NCBI RefSeq assembly: GCF_019455385.1
Contig: NZ_JACOFR010000003.1
Location: 124,001 to 188,000 of the forward strand
DNA length: 64,000 bases
DNA from: Bradyrhizobium sp. BR 10289
GTDB taxonomy: Bacteria; Pseudomonadota; Alphaproteobacteria; Rhizobiales; Xanthobacteraceae
Direction: 5' to 3'
Notes under the pieces: model-generated
What the model saw: only the letters and a program-made list of their open reading frames with translations
Database searches by the model: none
What the model was told of the DNA's origin: nothing
Shown here: positions 18,488 through 28,974 of the stretch, piece by piece
How the letters are laid out: the number at the start of each line of letters is the position of its first letter
Numbering within the stretch: the first letter of the stretch is position 1
Position numbers and translations under genes: made by a program

Positions 18488-19375
18488 ATGCATCTTCTCG
18501 AGGGCAATTCCGGTGCAGATGGACGGGACTCCCGCGCGCCCGTTTCCGAGCAAATTCCGGTCGGGCTGACCGCCCCCAGCATGGACCATCTGGACCAACT
18601 TGAGGCGCAGAGCATCTACATCTTGCGCGAGGCCTTTGCCCGTCTGAAGAAGATCGCCCTGCTGTGGTCGCTCGGCAAGGACTCCAACGTCATGATCTGG
18701 CTGGCGCGGAAAGCCTTCTTCGGCCGCGTGCCGTTCCCGGCCCTCCATGTCGACACCGGCAAGAAGTTTCCCGAGATGTACCGCTTCCGCGATCATTACG
18801 GGAAGGAGTGGGATCTCGACCTGCGCGTCGAGCCCTGCCCGCCCATCGATGCCGTCGACCCAACGCTGCCGCCGGCTGCCCGTTCCGCCGCGCGCAAGAC
18901 CGAAGGGCTCAAGATGGCACTCGGCAAGTACGGCTTTGACGGCCTGATCGCCGGCATTCGCCGCGACGAGGAAGCCACCCGCGCCAAGGAGCGTGTGTTC
19001 TCGCCGCGCGGCCTCGAAGGCAATTGGGACGTGCGCGACCAGCCGCCGGAGTTCTGGGATCATTTCAACGCATCGCCGCCGCAGGGCGCGCATTTACGCA
19101 TCCATCCGATCCTGCATTGGACCGAGGCCGACATCTGGGCCTACACCAAGCGCGAGAACATCCCGATCATCCCCCTCTATCTGGCCAAGGACGGCAAGCG
19201 CTATCGCTCGCTGGGCGACCAGGACATCACCAATCCGGTCGCGTCAAACGCATCGACCATCGACGAGATCCTGGCCGAGCTCGAGCAGACCAAGGTGCCG
19301 GAGCGCGCCGGCCGCGCGCTCGACCACGAGACCGAGGACGCTTTCGAGCGCCTGCGCGTCGCCGGCTATCTCTGA
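18488..19375 (+). CDS. cysD: Sulfate adenylyltransferase small subunit
   Basis: A 295-residue PP-loop ATP sulfurylase subunit that makes APS from sulfate and ATP with the CysN GTPase. The PP-loop motif [20 protein letters not shown] lies near residue 55, and [20 protein letters not shown] and [16 protein letters not shown] are CysD signatures. The ATG at 18488 is chosen; an upstream in-frame ATG lies in the AT-rich promoter segment. It is followed after 19 bp by the fused cysNC gene. Confidence 0.92.
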   Translation: MHLLEGNSGADGRDSRAPVSEQIPVGLTAPSMDHLDQLEAQSIYILREAFARLKKIALLWSLGKDSNVMIWLARKAFFGRVPFPALHVDTGKKFPEMYRFRDHYGKEWDLDLRVEPCPPIDAVDPTLPPAARSAARKTEGLKMALGKYGFDGLIAGIRRDEEATRAKERVFSPRGLEGNWDVRDQPPEFWDHFNASPPQGAHLRIHPILHWTEADIWAYTKRENIPIIPLYLAKDGKRYRSLGDQDITNPVASNASTIDEILAELEQTKVPERAGRALDHETEDAFERLRVAGYL

Positions 19376-19394
19376 TCAAGGACGCATCGCGGTC

Positions 19395-21317
19395 ATGAAC
19401 ATGCTCGTCACTCCCACTTCGCCCTCCGCGTCTATGCCAAATGGCACAACGCGACCGCAGGTCCGCATCGTCATCGTCGGCCATGTCGACCACGGCAAGT
19501 CGACGCTGGTCGGCCGCCTGCTGCATGAGACCGGCAGCCTGCCCGACGGCAAGCTCGAAATGCTCAAAGCCGTCAGCGCGCGGCGCGGCATGCCGTTTGA
19601 ATGGTCGTTCCTGCTCGACGCGTTGCAGACCGAGCGCGACCAGGGCATCACCATCGACACCACGCAGATCCGCTTCCGCACCAATTCGCGCGACATCGTG
19701 CTGATCGACGCGCCCGGCCACGCCGAATTCCTGCGCAACATGATCACCGGGGCGTCGCAGGCCGATGGCGCGGTGCTGATCATCGACGCGCTCGAAGGCG
19801 TGCGCGACCAGACGCGGCGGCATGGCTATCTGTTGCATCTGCTCGGCGTGAAGCAGGTCGCGGTCGTCGTCAACAAGATGGACCGCGTCGATTTCTCCCC
19901 CGATCGGTTCAAGGAGATCAGCGACGAGATTTCCGCGCATCTCAACGGCCTCGGCGTGAAGCCGACGGCTGTGATCCCGATTTCCGCGCGCGATGGCGAC
20001 GGCGTTGCCGAGCACACCGGCCGCACCGGCTGGTACAAGGGATCGACGGTGATCGAGGCGCTTGATCGGCTCGAGCCCGCGCGGCCGCTGGAGGCGCTGG
20101 CGCTGCGGCTGCCGGTGCAGGCGATCTACAAGTTCGACGACCGCCGCATCGTTGCCGGCCGGATCGAATCCGGCAGCCTCGTCGCGGGCGACGAGATCGT
20201 GATCATGCCGGCCGGCAAGATCGCCAGGATCAAGACGGTCGAGAGCTGGCCGGAGACTCCGGTCGCGAGCCGGCAAGGAGCGGGCCGCTCGGTCGGCATC
20301 ACGCTCGACCGCGAATTGTTCATCGAGCGCGGCGACATCATCGCGCATGCCGACGCCGCCCCGCGCGAGACGCGGCGGCTGCGCGCGCGGATCTTCTGGC
20401 TGCACGACAAGCCGCTCGCCAAGGGCGACCAGTTGCTGGTCCGCTGCGGGCCGAAGGAAAGCCGCGCCACCGTCGTCGCCATCGAAAAGGCGGTTGATCC
20501 AGGTGAACTCTCCAGCAGCGAGAACAAGGCGATCGGCCGCAACCATGTCGGCGAGATCGACATCTCCCTGTCGAACCCGATCGCGACCGATCCCTACACC
20601 GAGAATCCGCGCACCGGCCGCCTGGTGATCGAGGTCTCCGGGCGTATCGCCGGCGGCGGCCTTGTGCTGTCGGTCGATGCCGGCCAGCGCGCCGTGCCGG
20701 TCGACATCGTGCCGGTGGAATCCGCGCTGCGGCCGGACGAGCGCTCGGCGCGCTATCGCCACAACGGCGCGGTGGTCTGGCTGACCGGCCTGCCCGGCTC
20801 GGGCAAGTCCACGCTGGCGCGGGCGCTCGAGCGGCGGCTGTTCGGCAATGGCGGCTCGCCGATTCTGCTCGATGGCGACACGTTGCGCGCCGGGCTGAAC
20901 AGTGATCTCGGCTTCTCGCCGAAGGATCGCGCCGAGAATATCCGCCGCCTCGCCGAGGTTGCGACCCATCTCGCGCGCAACGGCCATATCGCGATCGTCG
21001 CCGCGGTGTCCCCGTCGGCCGCCGACCGTGCGGCAGCCCGCCGCATCGCAGACAGCGCATTCCGCGAAATCTACGTCGCGACCCCGGCCGAGGTCTGCGA
21101 GATCCGCGATCCCAAGGGCCACTACGCCAAGGCTCGCTCGGGCGGATTGCCGTCCTTTACCGGCATCACCAATGACTACCAGCCGCCGACCGGCAACGAA
21201 CTGACCATCGACACCTCGAACCGCTCGGTCAGTGATGCCACCGACGAGATCGAGCGGATGCTGGCCGCGACCGGCGTTCTGTTCGACGAACTGACCGACC
21301 TCGCCGCGAATATCTGA
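19395..21317 (+). CDS. cysNC: Bifunctional sulfate adenylyltransferase large subunit / APS kinase (CysN-CysC fusion)
   Basis: A 640-residue fusion equivalent to rhizobial NodQ/CysNC. Residues 1 to about 450 are a translational-GTPase-type CysN with G1 GHVDHGKST (29-37), G3 DAPGH and G4 NKMD, followed by two beta-barrel domains. From about residue 455 comes an APS kinase with P-loop GLPGSGKST near 464, [18 protein letters not shown] and a [13 protein letters not shown] segment. It activates sulfate to APS and then PAPS. Start is the ATG at 19395 after cysD; the frame open upstream of it overlaps cysD and is not coding. Resemblance to NodQ does not by itself imply a Nod-factor role. Confidence 0.93.
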   Translation: MNMLVTPTSPSASMPNGTTRPQVRIVIVGHVDHGKSTLVGRLLHETGSLPDGKLEMLKAVSARRGMPFEWSFLLDALQTERDQGITIDTTQIRFRTNSRDIVLIDAPGHAEFLRNMITGASQADGAVLIIDALEGVRDQTRRHGYLLHLLGVKQVAVVVNKMDRVDFSPDRFKEISDEISAHLNGLGVKPTAVIPISARDGDGVAEHTGRTGWYKGSTVIEALDRLEPARPLEALALRLPVQAIYKFDDRRIVAGRIESGSLVAGDEIVIMPAGKIARIKTVESWPETPVASRQGAGRSVGITLDRELFIERGDIIAHADAAPRETRRLRARIFWLHDKPLAKGDQLLVRCGPKESRATVVAIEKAVDPGELSSSENKAIGRNHVGEIDISLSNPIATDPYTENPRTGRLVIEVSGRIAGGGLVLSVDAGQRAVPVDIVPVESALRPDERSARYRHNGAVVWLTGLPGSGKSTLARALERRLFGNGGSPILLDGDTLRAGLNSDLGFSPKDRAENIRRLAEVATHLARNGHIAIVAAVSPSAADRAAARRIADSAFREIYVATPAEVCEIRDPKGHYAKARSGGLPSFTGITNDYQPPTGNELTIDTSNRSVSDATDEIERMLAATGVLFDELTDLAANI

Positions 21318-21331
21318 CTCACCTGTCATCG

Positions 21332-21425
21332 CCCGGAAGGCCGGGATTCCAGTGTTCCAGAGTCAGCCGTGATCGAGCCGATGGGCCGCGGCGTACCGGA
21401 CGTCCCCGCTTGAAGCGGGCATGAC
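21332..21425. repeat. Small palindromic intergenic repeat after cysNC
   Basis: The 123-bp gap between cysNC and the convergent AraC gene contains CCCGG-AAGG-CCGGG (21332-21345) and CCCGCTT-G-AAGCGGG (21405-21419). It ends in GGGCATGACGGC, a phrase common in Bradyrhizobium intergenic repeat elements. The second hairpin may also end transcription from either side, although no T run follows. Confidence 0.5.
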
Positions 21426-21440
21426 GGCGGTGTCGGCCGG

Positions 21441-22442
21441 CTATTCCGCCGCGCGTCGGCTCCCGATCGCTTGCCGAACCATCCCCGGCGACTGCCCGGT
21501 GACGCGCTTGAACGCGCGGCTGAACGCTGCCTGTGACGCATAGCCAAGCCGTTGGGCGATCACATCGATCGGTTGACGTTCATGCTCGATCCACTGTGTC
21601 GCGAGGCGCATGCGCAGTTCGGCAAGATAGCGCAAGGGCGATTGCCCGGTCGTTGTCTGGAAGCGTTCGGCGAACAGCGAGCGTGAGCACCCTGCCTCCG
21701 CCGCCAATTCGGCCACCGTCCAGTTACGGCCAGGCGCGCGATGCAGCGCACCGATGGCGCGGCCGAGACGCGGATCACGTAACGCCCCGAACCAACCGGC
21801 GGCATTGTTGTCGCCGCATTCGACCCAGCCACGCACGATTGACGCGGCGAGCACATCGGCGAGCCGCGCCATGACGCCAACCGAACCGGTTCGCGGTGTG
21901 CAAGTCTCCCGCTCCATGGCTTTCAGCATCGGTTCGATTTCCGGCTGCCGCGCAAGCAATGTATCGGCCCGCATGACTTCGGGCATCAAGGCGATGAGCG
22001 GACGCATGCCGCCAAGATCGAAATTCATGCAGGCGCTGAAGACCAGAACCGACTCGTCATGCGGGCATCCTGCAGGACAGGCCGATGTCACATCGACATT
22101 GCCGCACAGGGTCTTGGTCTCGAAACGGTCGACGTCGCAGCTCGGCTCATCCGGAGCCGAGACGAGATCGTGCGCGCCGCCGCGCGGCAGGAAAATCGCG
22201 TCACCGCATCCAAGGGGAAGCAGCATCGCATCGGCGTAGCGCAGGAGCGCCGTGCCATGCGCAACGAAGTGGAATTGCGCGCGTCCATGTGGCGTTTCAA
22301 ACCGCAGACCAAAGGGTGCCCGCGCCTCGACCCGACGATAGCGAACCCCCTCCAGCCGCATGCCGAGCAACAATTCGCTCACGAGGTCGACCGCAGGGTC
22401 TGTCGTATCGGCGGCAGGCGATCTGGACGAACGATCAAACAT
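21441..22442 (-). CDS. AraC-family transcriptional regulator with N-terminal cupin domain
   Basis: A 333-residue regulator. The N-terminal 200 residues are a cupin sensor of the AraC cupin-6 kind (FGLRFETPHGRAQFHFVAHG; GDAIFLPRGGAHDL). The C-terminal 100 residues hold two helix-turn-helix units (WTVAELAAEAGCSRSLFAERFQ and VIAQRLGYASQAAFSRAFKRV). Cysteines at CPAGCPHDESVLVFSACMNF might be redox- or metal-sensitive, which is speculative. It is divergent from the MFS gene with 80 bp between starts, a usual arrangement for a regulator and its efflux target. Confidence 0.9.
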   Translation of the reverse strand: MFDRSSRSPAADTTDPAVDLVSELLLGMRLEGVRYRRVEARAPFGLRFETPHGRAQFHFVAHGTALLRYADAMLLPLGCGDAIFLPRGGAHDLVSAPDEPSCDVDRFETKTLCGNVDVTSACPAGCPHDESVLVFSACMNFDLGGMRPLIALMPEVMRADTLLARQPEIEPMLKAMERETCTPRTGSVGVMARLADVLAASIVRGWVECGDNNAAGWFGALRDPRLGRAIGALHRAPGRNWTVAELAAEAGCSRSLFAERFQTTTGQSPLRYLAELRMRLATQWIEHERQPIDVIAQRLGYASQAAFSRAFKRVTGQSPGMVRQAIGSRRAAE

Positions 22443-22522
22443 TCGGGCGTTTATGGCATAGATTGTCCAAAGCCTCCAGCCTATGTCTGCGGCAGTGCAG
22501 CATAAGATGGAAGTTTCGGTCC

Positions 22523-23800
22523 ATGGATCAAGAAGTGAACCCCGTTCTGGCGCACACCGATGTGGTGACGCTGCTGCCGGGCGAAGTCGCGCTGACGGCC
22601 ATTGACCAGCCCGTCAAGCCGGAACAACCCACGCTCGAAAACCCCGCGCTGTTAGAACCTTCCTGGCGCGGAGTGACCGCGATGATGCTGGGCGTCACCG
22701 CCCTTCTGACGGCGGAGTTCCTGCCATCTGGCCTGTTGACGCCGATAGCGCGCGATCTCGGCGTGAGTCCGGGCCTTGCCGGTCAGGCGGTGACGGCGAC
22801 CTCGCTGGCCGGGCTGGTCGGCGCATTGTTCACGCCGACACTGACACGTAGTTTCAATCGAAAGCCGGTGCTGCTCAGTTTTTCGATTCTGCTGGTCATA
22901 TCCAATCTGCTGGTGGCGCTGGCGCCGAACATCACGTTCCTCCTGACGGCGCGGATCGTGCTCGGCCTCGCCATTGGCGGCTTTTGGGCGATGGCGGCGG
23001 CGACGACGATCAGGCTGGTGCCGCCATCGCTGGTTCCACGGGCCTTGTCGATCGTGATGAGCGGCATTCCCGCCGCCATGATCATAGCCGTTCCCCTTGG
23101 CAGTTATCTCGGCGAGGTCGCGGGCTGGCGGTCCGTGTTCCTGCTGGCAACCGCATTTGGCGCGGCGGTGTTCGTCGTCCAGGCGATGGTCTTGCCGCGT
23201 TTGGCTCCGAAGGGCGAGGCCGGGCTCGGCACTCTGATCGACATCCTCGCTCGACCGGGGATCGGCGCCGGCATATTAGCGGCGACATTGGTTTTCACCG
23301 GGCATTTCGGCTATTTCGGCTACATCCGTCCATTCCTTGAAAGCGTGACCGGCCTTGGTGCGGCCGGGGTGGCGGTGACGTTGCTTGCCTTCGGCATCGC
23401 CAATTACCTCGGCTCCTTCGTGAGCGGGCTGATGGCCGAGCGCAATCTCAAGCTCACGCTGATCGCGATGCCGCTCATGATCAGCGTGCTCGGTCTGTTG
23501 CTCTCGGTCTTTGGTGCTGCCGTCATTCCCGCTCTCGCGCTGGTCGCACTCTGGGGGTTCGCCTTCAGCGGCGTACCGGTGGCGACGACGACATGGATCA
23601 CCCGCATGGTGCCCGACGAGACCGAAAGCGGGACCGGCTTGACGGTGGCCTCGATCTTCCTCGGCATCACAATGGGCGCAGCCGGCGGCGGACTTGTCCT
23701 CGATGTGGTGGGCGCACCGGCCGTGTTTGTGGCGGGCGCAATTCCCTTGGTGATCGCTGTATTGCTGATCGCCGCCAAAGTACGGACCAGGCCCCTCTGA
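22523..23800 (+). CDS. MFS transporter, drug/purine/arabinose-type efflux (DHA1-like)
   Basis: A 425-residue major facilitator with about 12 hydrophobic helices after a 45-residue polar N terminus. The MFS loop between helices 2 and 3 appears as LVGALFTPTLTRSFNRKPVLL, and the motif in helix 5 as SGIPAAMIIAVPLGSYLGEVAGWRSVF. This layout resembles AraJ/NepI-type exporters. The ATG at 22523 is used because the frame upstream overlaps the AraC gene on the other strand. Probably controlled by the divergent AraC regulator. Substrate unknown. Confidence 0.87.
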   Translation: MDQEVNPVLAHTDVVTLLPGEVALTAIDQPVKPEQPTLENPALLEPSWRGVTAMMLGVTALLTAEFLPSGLLTPIARDLGVSPGLAGQAVTATSLAGLVGALFTPTLTRSFNRKPVLLSFSILLVISNLLVALAPNITFLLTARIVLGLAIGGFWAMAAATTIRLVPPSLVPRALSIVMSGIPAAMIIAVPLGSYLGEVAGWRSVFLLATAFGAAVFVVQAMVLPRLAPKGEAGLGTLIDILARPGIGAGILAATLVFTGHFGYFGYIRPFLESVTGLGAAGVAVTLLAFGIANYLGSFVSGLMAERNLKLTLIAMPLMISVLGLLLSVFGAAVIPALALVALWGFAFSGVPVATTTWITRMVPDETESGTGLTVASIFLGITMGAAGGGLVLDVVGAPAVFVAGAIPLVIAVLLIAAKVRTRPL

Positions 23801-23923
23801 CCTCGCCTCGGAGAGATTGGCTCCGGCGTTCGCAAATTCCGCGCGGCGGCCCAGAGCGAGGCGTATGACCGTAACCAAGTGGTACGGGAAAGGGGGCCTT
23901 CTCAGAGCCGTGCCTTTAGGGCT

Positions 23924-23949
23924 AAAAGGGCCGTGAACGCGGCCCTTTT
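23924..23949 (+). terminator. Candidate hairpin terminator downstream of the MFS gene
   Basis: AAAAGGGCC (23924-23932) and GGCCCTTTT (23941-23949) are perfect 9-bp arms with an 8-nt loop, and a TTTTTT tract follows a few bases later. It lies 124 bp after the MFS stop and 67 bp before glcB, so it could insulate the two genes. Confidence 0.6.
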
Positions 23950-24015
23950 GGCGCGTTTTTTGCTGATTTCTTCGAAAACAGCTCCGAAACGCCCATTTCT
24001 TTGAGAAAGCCCATC

Positions 24016-26181
24016 ATGACTCGTGTCGATGCCCATGGATTGAAGATCGCCCCTGTCCTGTTTGACTTCATCGCCAAGGAAGCGGCCCCGAAAACCGGGA
24101 TCGCGCCGGATGCGTTCTGGGCCGGCGTTGCCGCCATCATCAAGGATTTGGGGCCGAAGAACCGCGCGCTGCTGGCGGTGCGCGACACGCTCCAGGCCAA
24201 GATCGACGACTGGCATCGCGCCAACAAAGGTAAGGCGTTCGACCTCGACGCCTATACCACGTTCCTGAAAGAGATCGGCTATCTCGTCCCCGAGCCGGCG
24301 ACGCAGGAGGTCGAGACCGCCAATGTCGACGAGGAGATCGGCAAGATCTGCGGCCCGCAGCTGGTCGTGCCGCTCACCAACGCGCGCTACGCGCTGAACG
24401 CGGCGAATGCGCGCTGGGGCTCGCTCTATGATGCCTTCTACGGCACCGACGCGATCCCGCATGATCCATCCGAAAGCGGCAAGGGTTACAACAAGGCGCG
24501 CGGCGACAAGGTGATCGCCAAGGCCAAGGCATTCCTAGACGCGGCCGTGCCGCTCGCGACCGGCAGCCACACCGACGTCACCGCCTATAGCGTCGTTGCG
24601 GGCCAGCTCGCAGTGAAGCTGAAGAGCGGCAATGCCACCGCGCTGAAGAACGCCGCGCAATTCGCCGGCTTCCAGGGCGATGCCGCTGCGCCATCAGCGG
24701 TGCTGCTCGTCAACAACGGCCTGCATGTCGAGGTAAAGATCGATCGCAACAGCACGATCGGCAAGGACGATCCGGCCGGCGTCGCCGACATGATCATGGA
24801 GGCCGCGGTCTCGACCATTCTCGACATGGAAGACTCCGTCGCCGCGGTCGACGCCGAGGACAAGGTGCTGGTCTATCGCAACACGCTCGGTCTGATGAAC
24901 GGGACCCTGTCGGCCGATTTCGAGAAGGGTGGCAAGACGCTGACGCGCTCGCTCAACGCCGACCGTTCCTACAAGACGCCTGACGGCAAGGGCGAGGTGA
25001 AGCTGCACGGCCGCAGCCTGCTCCTGATGCGCAATTGCGGTCACCACATGTTCACCGACGCGGTGCTGGACGAGGCCGGCGAGGAAGTGCCGGAGGGCCT
25101 GCTCGATGCCGCCGTGTCTGGGCTTCTTGCCATTCATGATCTGAAAGGCAACTCCAAGGTCAAGAACAGCCGCACGGGATCGGCCTACATCGTCAAGCCG
25201 AAGATGCACGGCCCGGACGAGGTGTCGCTGACCTGCGAGATCTTCGATCGCGTCGAGAAGATGCTGGGCCTTCCCGAGAACACGCTCAAGGTCGGCATCA
25301 TGGACGAGGAGCGGCGCACCACCGTCAACCTCAAGGCCTGCATCCAGCGCGCCTCCAAGCGCATCATGTTCATCAACACCGGCTTCCTCGACCGCACCGG
25401 CGACGAGATCCACACCTCGATGGAGGCGGGTCCGATGATCCGCAAGAACGAGATGAAGGCGCAGGCCTGGATCAAGGCCTATGAGGACTGGAACGTCGAC
25501 ATGGGCCTGATCGATGGTCTGCCCGGCCATGCCCAGATCGGCAAGGGCATGTGGGCCGCGCCCGACAAGATGGCGGACATGCTGCAACAGAAGCTCGCGC
25601 ATCCGCAGGCCGGCGCCACCACCGCCTGGGTGCCATCGCCGACAGCCGCGACCCTGCACGCGCTGCACTACCACCAGGTCAACGTCATCGCGCGCCAGCA
25701 GGAGCTGACCAAAGGCGGGCCTCGGGCGAAGCTATCCGACATCCTCACCATTCCGGTGTCGAAGTCGAACTGGGCGCCCGACGACGTCAAGCAGGAGATC
25801 GACAACAACTGCCAGGGCATTCTGGGTTATGTCGTACGCTGGATCGACCAGGGCGTCGGCTGCTCCAAGGTGCCTGACATTCACGACGTCGGCCTGATGG
25901 AAGACCGCGCGACGTTGCGCATCTCCAGCCAGCATCTCGCCAACTGGCTGCACCAGGGCGTGATCACCGAAGCGCAGGTGATGGAGTCGCTCAAGCGCAT
26001 GGCCGTCGTCGTCGACAAGCAGAACGCGGGCGATGCGATCTACAAGCCGATGGCGCCCGCCTTCGACGGCGTCGCCTTCAAGGCCGCCTGCGACCTCATC
26101 TTCAAGGGGCGCGAGCAGCCGAACGGCTACACCGAGTACATCCTCACCGCCCGCCGCCGCGAGGCCAAGGCGGCCGGCTGA
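24016..26181 (+). CDS. glcB: Malate synthase G
   Basis: A 721-residue enzyme, the typical length of the monomeric G isoform, condensing glyoxylate with acetyl-CoA to malate. Family landmarks include [34 protein letters not shown], and [19 protein letters not shown], which holds an active-site arginine region. [19 protein letters not shown] and [11 protein letters not shown] follow. The ATG at 24016 ([15 protein letters not shown]) is preferred to an in-frame TTG five codons upstream. It is monocistronic between two hairpin terminators. It serves growth on acetate, fatty acids or polyhydroxybutyrate-derived acetyl-CoA. Confidence 0.95.
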   Translation: MTRVDAHGLKIAPVLFDFIAKEAAPKTGIAPDAFWAGVAAIIKDLGPKNRALLAVRDTLQAKIDDWHRANKGKAFDLDAYTTFLKEIGYLVPEPATQEVETANVDEEIGKICGPQLVVPLTNARYALNAANARWGSLYDAFYGTDAIPHDPSESGKGYNKARGDKVIAKAKAFLDAAVPLATGSHTDVTAYSVVAGQLAVKLKSGNATALKNAAQFAGFQGDAAAPSAVLLVNNGLHVEVKIDRNSTIGKDDPAGVADMIMEAAVSTILDMEDSVAAVDAEDKVLVYRNTLGLMNGTLSADFEKGGKTLTRSLNADRSYKTPDGKGEVKLHGRSLLLMRNCGHHMFTDAVLDEAGEEVPEGLLDAAVSGLLAIHDLKGNSKVKNSRTGSAYIVKPKMHGPDEVSLTCEIFDRVEKMLGLPENTLKVGIMDEERRTTVNLKACIQRASKRIMFINTGFLDRTGDEIHTSMEAGPMIRKNEMKAQAWIKAYEDWNVDMGLIDGLPGHAQIGKGMWAAPDKMADMLQQKLAHPQAGATTAWVPSPTAATLHALHYHQVNVIARQQELTKGGPRAKLSDILTIPVSKSNWAPDDVKQEIDNNCQGILGYVVRWIDQGVGCSKVPDIHDVGLMEDRATLRISSQHLANWLHQGVITEAQVMESLKRMAVVVDKQNAGDAIYKPMAPAFDGVAFKAACDLIFKGREQPNGYTEYILTARRREAKAAG

Positions 26182-26203
26182 GCGCGAACACGCGAACTTC
26201 AAA

Positions 26204-26230
26204 AGCCCCGGCTCGCGCCGGGGCTTTTTT
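26204..26230 (+). terminator. Rho-independent terminator of glcB
   Basis: AGCCCCGGC (26204-26212) and GCCGGGGCT (26217-26225) form a perfect GC-rich stem with loop TCGC, followed directly by TTTTTT to 26230. It starts 23 bp after the glcB stop. Confidence 0.9.
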
Positions 26231-26249
26231 GTCGACTACGATACCGTCG

Positions 26250-26405
26250 CTAGAACACCGCCAGATATTTCAGCAGCGAGACAATGCCGATAATGATGAC
26301 GATCACCCGCGCGATCTGCTTGGCGCGGCCGTCCATCGGCAGCATGTTGATGAGATAGAGCACGAGAATGACGACGAGGAAGGTGACGAGGACGCCAACC
26401 AGCAT
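26250..26405 (-). CDS. Small two-helix membrane protein (Thivi_2564-like)
   Basis: A 51-codon reading frame: MLVGVLVTFLVVILVLYLI, a short NMLPMDGRAKQ loop, then a second hydrophobic stretch (IARVIVIIIGIVSLLKYLA). The MLPMD-plus-basic loop between two helices is the pattern of the Thivi_2564-type small membrane protein family, widespread in Proteobacteria and of unknown function. A GGGGG purine block precedes the ATG. It is convergent with glcB and shares its terminator region. Confidence 0.7.
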   Translation of the reverse strand: MLVGVLVTFLVVILVLYLINMLPMDGRAKQIARVIVIIIGIVSLLKYLAVF

Positions 26406-26534
26406 TGCAGGACCCCCTTCAGGCAAATTGCCAACGATGTCTTAACGCCCGTCCCTCGCGCCAGTTCCATCCGCGCAACCCACTGCAACTTCTAGTAAAT
26501 ACGTAATTCTACCGTCCGGCTGGCTGCCTAAAAC

Positions 26535-26547
26535 TTTACCCTTTTCA
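26535..26547 (+). promoter_or_regulatory. Upstream element shared by the two chemoreceptor genes (copy 1)
   Basis: TTTACCCTTTTCA occurs about 133 bp before the first chemoreceptor ATG and again about 131 bp before the second. A GTAATT...TAC element about 30 bp further upstream is also common to both. Conservation in otherwise diverged leaders suggests a promoter or regulator site rather than chance. Which factor reads it is unknown. Confidence 0.4.
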
Positions 26548-26679
26548 TTTCAGATGCAGGAGCCGTTTGGGCTCCGAGCCGCAAACGGCATGCGATTGCC
26601 GATTCTGCCGCGCCCCCTTTTGTCGATGTTGCCGGGCGCCCTTTACGAACTTTGAAATGGGAATTTTGGGGGGACTTCG

Positions 26680-28773
26680 ATGCTCAATCGTCTGACCGTG
26701 TCCGCGCTGCTGAAAGCGGTGATCGCGATTACGTCGGTCTGCGTGGTGATCGCACTCTCGCTCACCGCCTAGGAGTCCTGGGATCGGCTGAAGACCGCCA
26801 ATCGCATCTCGCAGATCGCCGACGCCTCCGCCGACCTGTTCAAGGCGATGCACAATCTGCGCACCGACCGCTCGACCACGACGCGGCTCCTGAACGCCAC
26901 CGAACCGCTGGATCCGGAGATGGATAAATACCTGCGCGCCCTGCGCGATGCGCAGATGCCGGCGATGGCGCGCGCACTCGAGCTGCTGCCGGCCATGGAT
27001 TTCCCGCAATCGGGCACGCTCGTGCCGGAGCTGTCGCGCCTCTACAAATTGCTGGTTGAAGAGCAGAAACAGTTCTGGGAGGACGTTGCCAGACCAAAGG
27101 ACCAGCGCCGCGCGGGCCTGCCGAAGGAATACCTGGAGACGACGCAGGGCCTGCTCGATGTGCTCGACAAGCTCTCGACCACGCTCGCGGCCACGGTCAA
27201 CCATCAGGACGCCGCCATCGACCAGCTGCTGTCGATCAAGCAGAACGCCTGGCTGCTGCGTAACACCGCCGGCGAGGCGTCGTTGATCGTCTCGACCGGC
27301 CTTGCGGCCGGCAAGATCACGCCTGAGGCCCGCTACAATTATACCCAATATGTCGGCGGCACAGCTGCGATGTGGAAGGCGCTGGACCTGTCCACCTCGG
27401 GCATGCAACTGCCGCCGGCGCTCGCCTCAGCCATGGCAGCGGCCAAGACGGCCTATTTCGAGCCGCAATATCTGGCGCTGCGCGACCGTCTCGCGGACGC
27501 GCTGGTCAGGGGCGAGAAGGCCGAGATGACCGCCAACCAGTGGAGCCCGCTCACGGTCGGCCGCATGGCGAGCGCGGTCGCTGTGGCCGAAGCCGCCCTC
27601 GACGCCGCCAAGGCCCATACGCAGGAGCAGCGCGGTACCGCACGGCGCGCGCTGATCGTGCAGCTCGTGCTGCTGACGCTCGCCATCGGCCTTGCGGCCG
27701 GCGCGACCATGCTGGTCAGCCGCCGCGTCATCACCCCGCTCAACACCATCCGCGATGCCATGCTGAAGGTGGCCGGCGGTGACCTCGCCGTCGACAGCGG
27801 CTATCTCGACCGTAAGGACGAGATCGGCGCGCTGGCCGGCGCGCTGGAAACCTTCAAGCAGCAGGCGACCGAAAAGCTCAAGATCGAAGAGCACGAGCGC
27901 GAGCGCAACCTCGATGCCGCCGCACGCCAGCGCGCGATCGAAGCCTATGTCGGCGAATTCGAAGGCGCGGTGCGCAAGACGCTCGGTGAACTGACCGAAG
28001 CCTCCGGCGAGATGCGCAAGACTTCGGGCGATCTCTCGAATGTATCGCGCCAGACCAACGACCGCGTGCAGGTTGCCGGCAAGGCCTCCAGCGACGCCTC
28101 GATGAGCGTCGACAGCGTGGCCGCCGCCGCCGAGGAGCTCTCGGCCTCGATCAACGACATCAGCCAGCAGGCCGCCCATGCCGCCGGCATCGCCGGCCGC
28201 GCCGTCAGCCAGGCGCGGGAGACTGACGGTACCGTGCAGGGCCTGCAGAAGTCGGCAGGACGCATCGGCGAGGTCGTCGGCCTGATCAACACCATCGCGG
28301 CGCAGACCAATCTGCTTGCCCTCAACGCCACCATCGAGGCTGCACGCGCCGGCGAGGCCGGCCGCGGCTTTGCGGTCGTCGCGTCCGAAGTGAAGTCGCT
28401 GGCGAGCCAGACCGCGAAGGCAACCGAGGAGATCTCCGAGCAGATCGCCGACATCCAGAAAGTCGCAGGCGATGCCATCAACGCGATCCAGACCATCGGT
28501 GGCATCATCGGCGAAGTGAACGAGGTCGCTACCGCCATTGCCGCCGCCGTGCAGGAGCAGGGTGCGGCAACGCAGGAGATCACCCGGAGCACACAGTTCG
28601 CCGCGCAGGGCACCAAGAACGTGTCGGACAACATCACCGGCGTCAAAGCCGATGCAGATGCCGCAGCTGCGGCCGCGGACAATGTCAAGCGCGCCTCCGA
28701 GGTCCTGGAGAGCCAGAGCCGCCAGCTCGGCGAGGACGTCACCGGCTTCCTCGGCAAGATCCGCGCGGCGTAA
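26680..28773 (+). pseudogene. Methyl-accepting chemotaxis protein interrupted by an in-frame amber codon
   Basis: From ATG 26680 to the stop at 28773 is 2094 bp, exactly the length of the neighbouring intact chemoreceptor. Codon 31 (26770-26772) is TAG where the paralogue has TGG (Trp) at the end of transmembrane helix 1. All downstream codons remain open: periplasmic sensor region, helix 2, HAMP ([22 protein letters not shown]) and the signalling tip ([20 protein letters not shown]). If translation resumes at the next in-frame ATG (26848, codon 57), the product would be 641 residues without the first membrane anchor. Either a recent pseudogene, a base error, or a suppressed or reinitiated gene. 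Confidence 0.85.
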
Positions 28774-28831
28774 TTGGAGCGGCAGCGCTCCAACTCACCC
28801 GTAATTTTACGGCTGGAACACTGTCTAAGTA

Positions 28832-28844
28832 TTTACCCTTTTCA
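28832..28844 (+). promoter_or_regulatory. Upstream element shared by the two chemoreceptor genes (copy 2)
   Basis: Second copy of TTTACCCTTTTCA, preceded by GTAATTTTAC at 28801-28810 as in the first copy. An ACGAACTTCGAAATG block also recurs 20-40 bp before each start codon. The duplication therefore included regulatory DNA as well as the coding region. Confidence 0.4.
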
Positions 28845-28974
28845 GGCCAAATGCGCGCATGCGTCTGCTGAATGCAGGCGTGTCTATTGCGCGCATCCCT
28901 GTCGGTCGTTGGAAGTTCGTGGGGGGCTGCCGTTTTGGGGCCACGAACTTCGAAATGCGTACCCGGGGTGTCCG

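Noticed and set aside
19395..21317. NodQ, i.e. a nodulation gene
   Set aside because: The fusion sits with cysD and the whole sulfate-reduction set, with no nod box or nod genes in the window. The housekeeping CysNC role explains it.
19227..21329. 700-codon minus-strand frame opposite cysNC
   Set aside because: Entirely antisense to CysN-CysC with intact GTPase and kinase motifs. The frame is open only because of third-position GC bias.
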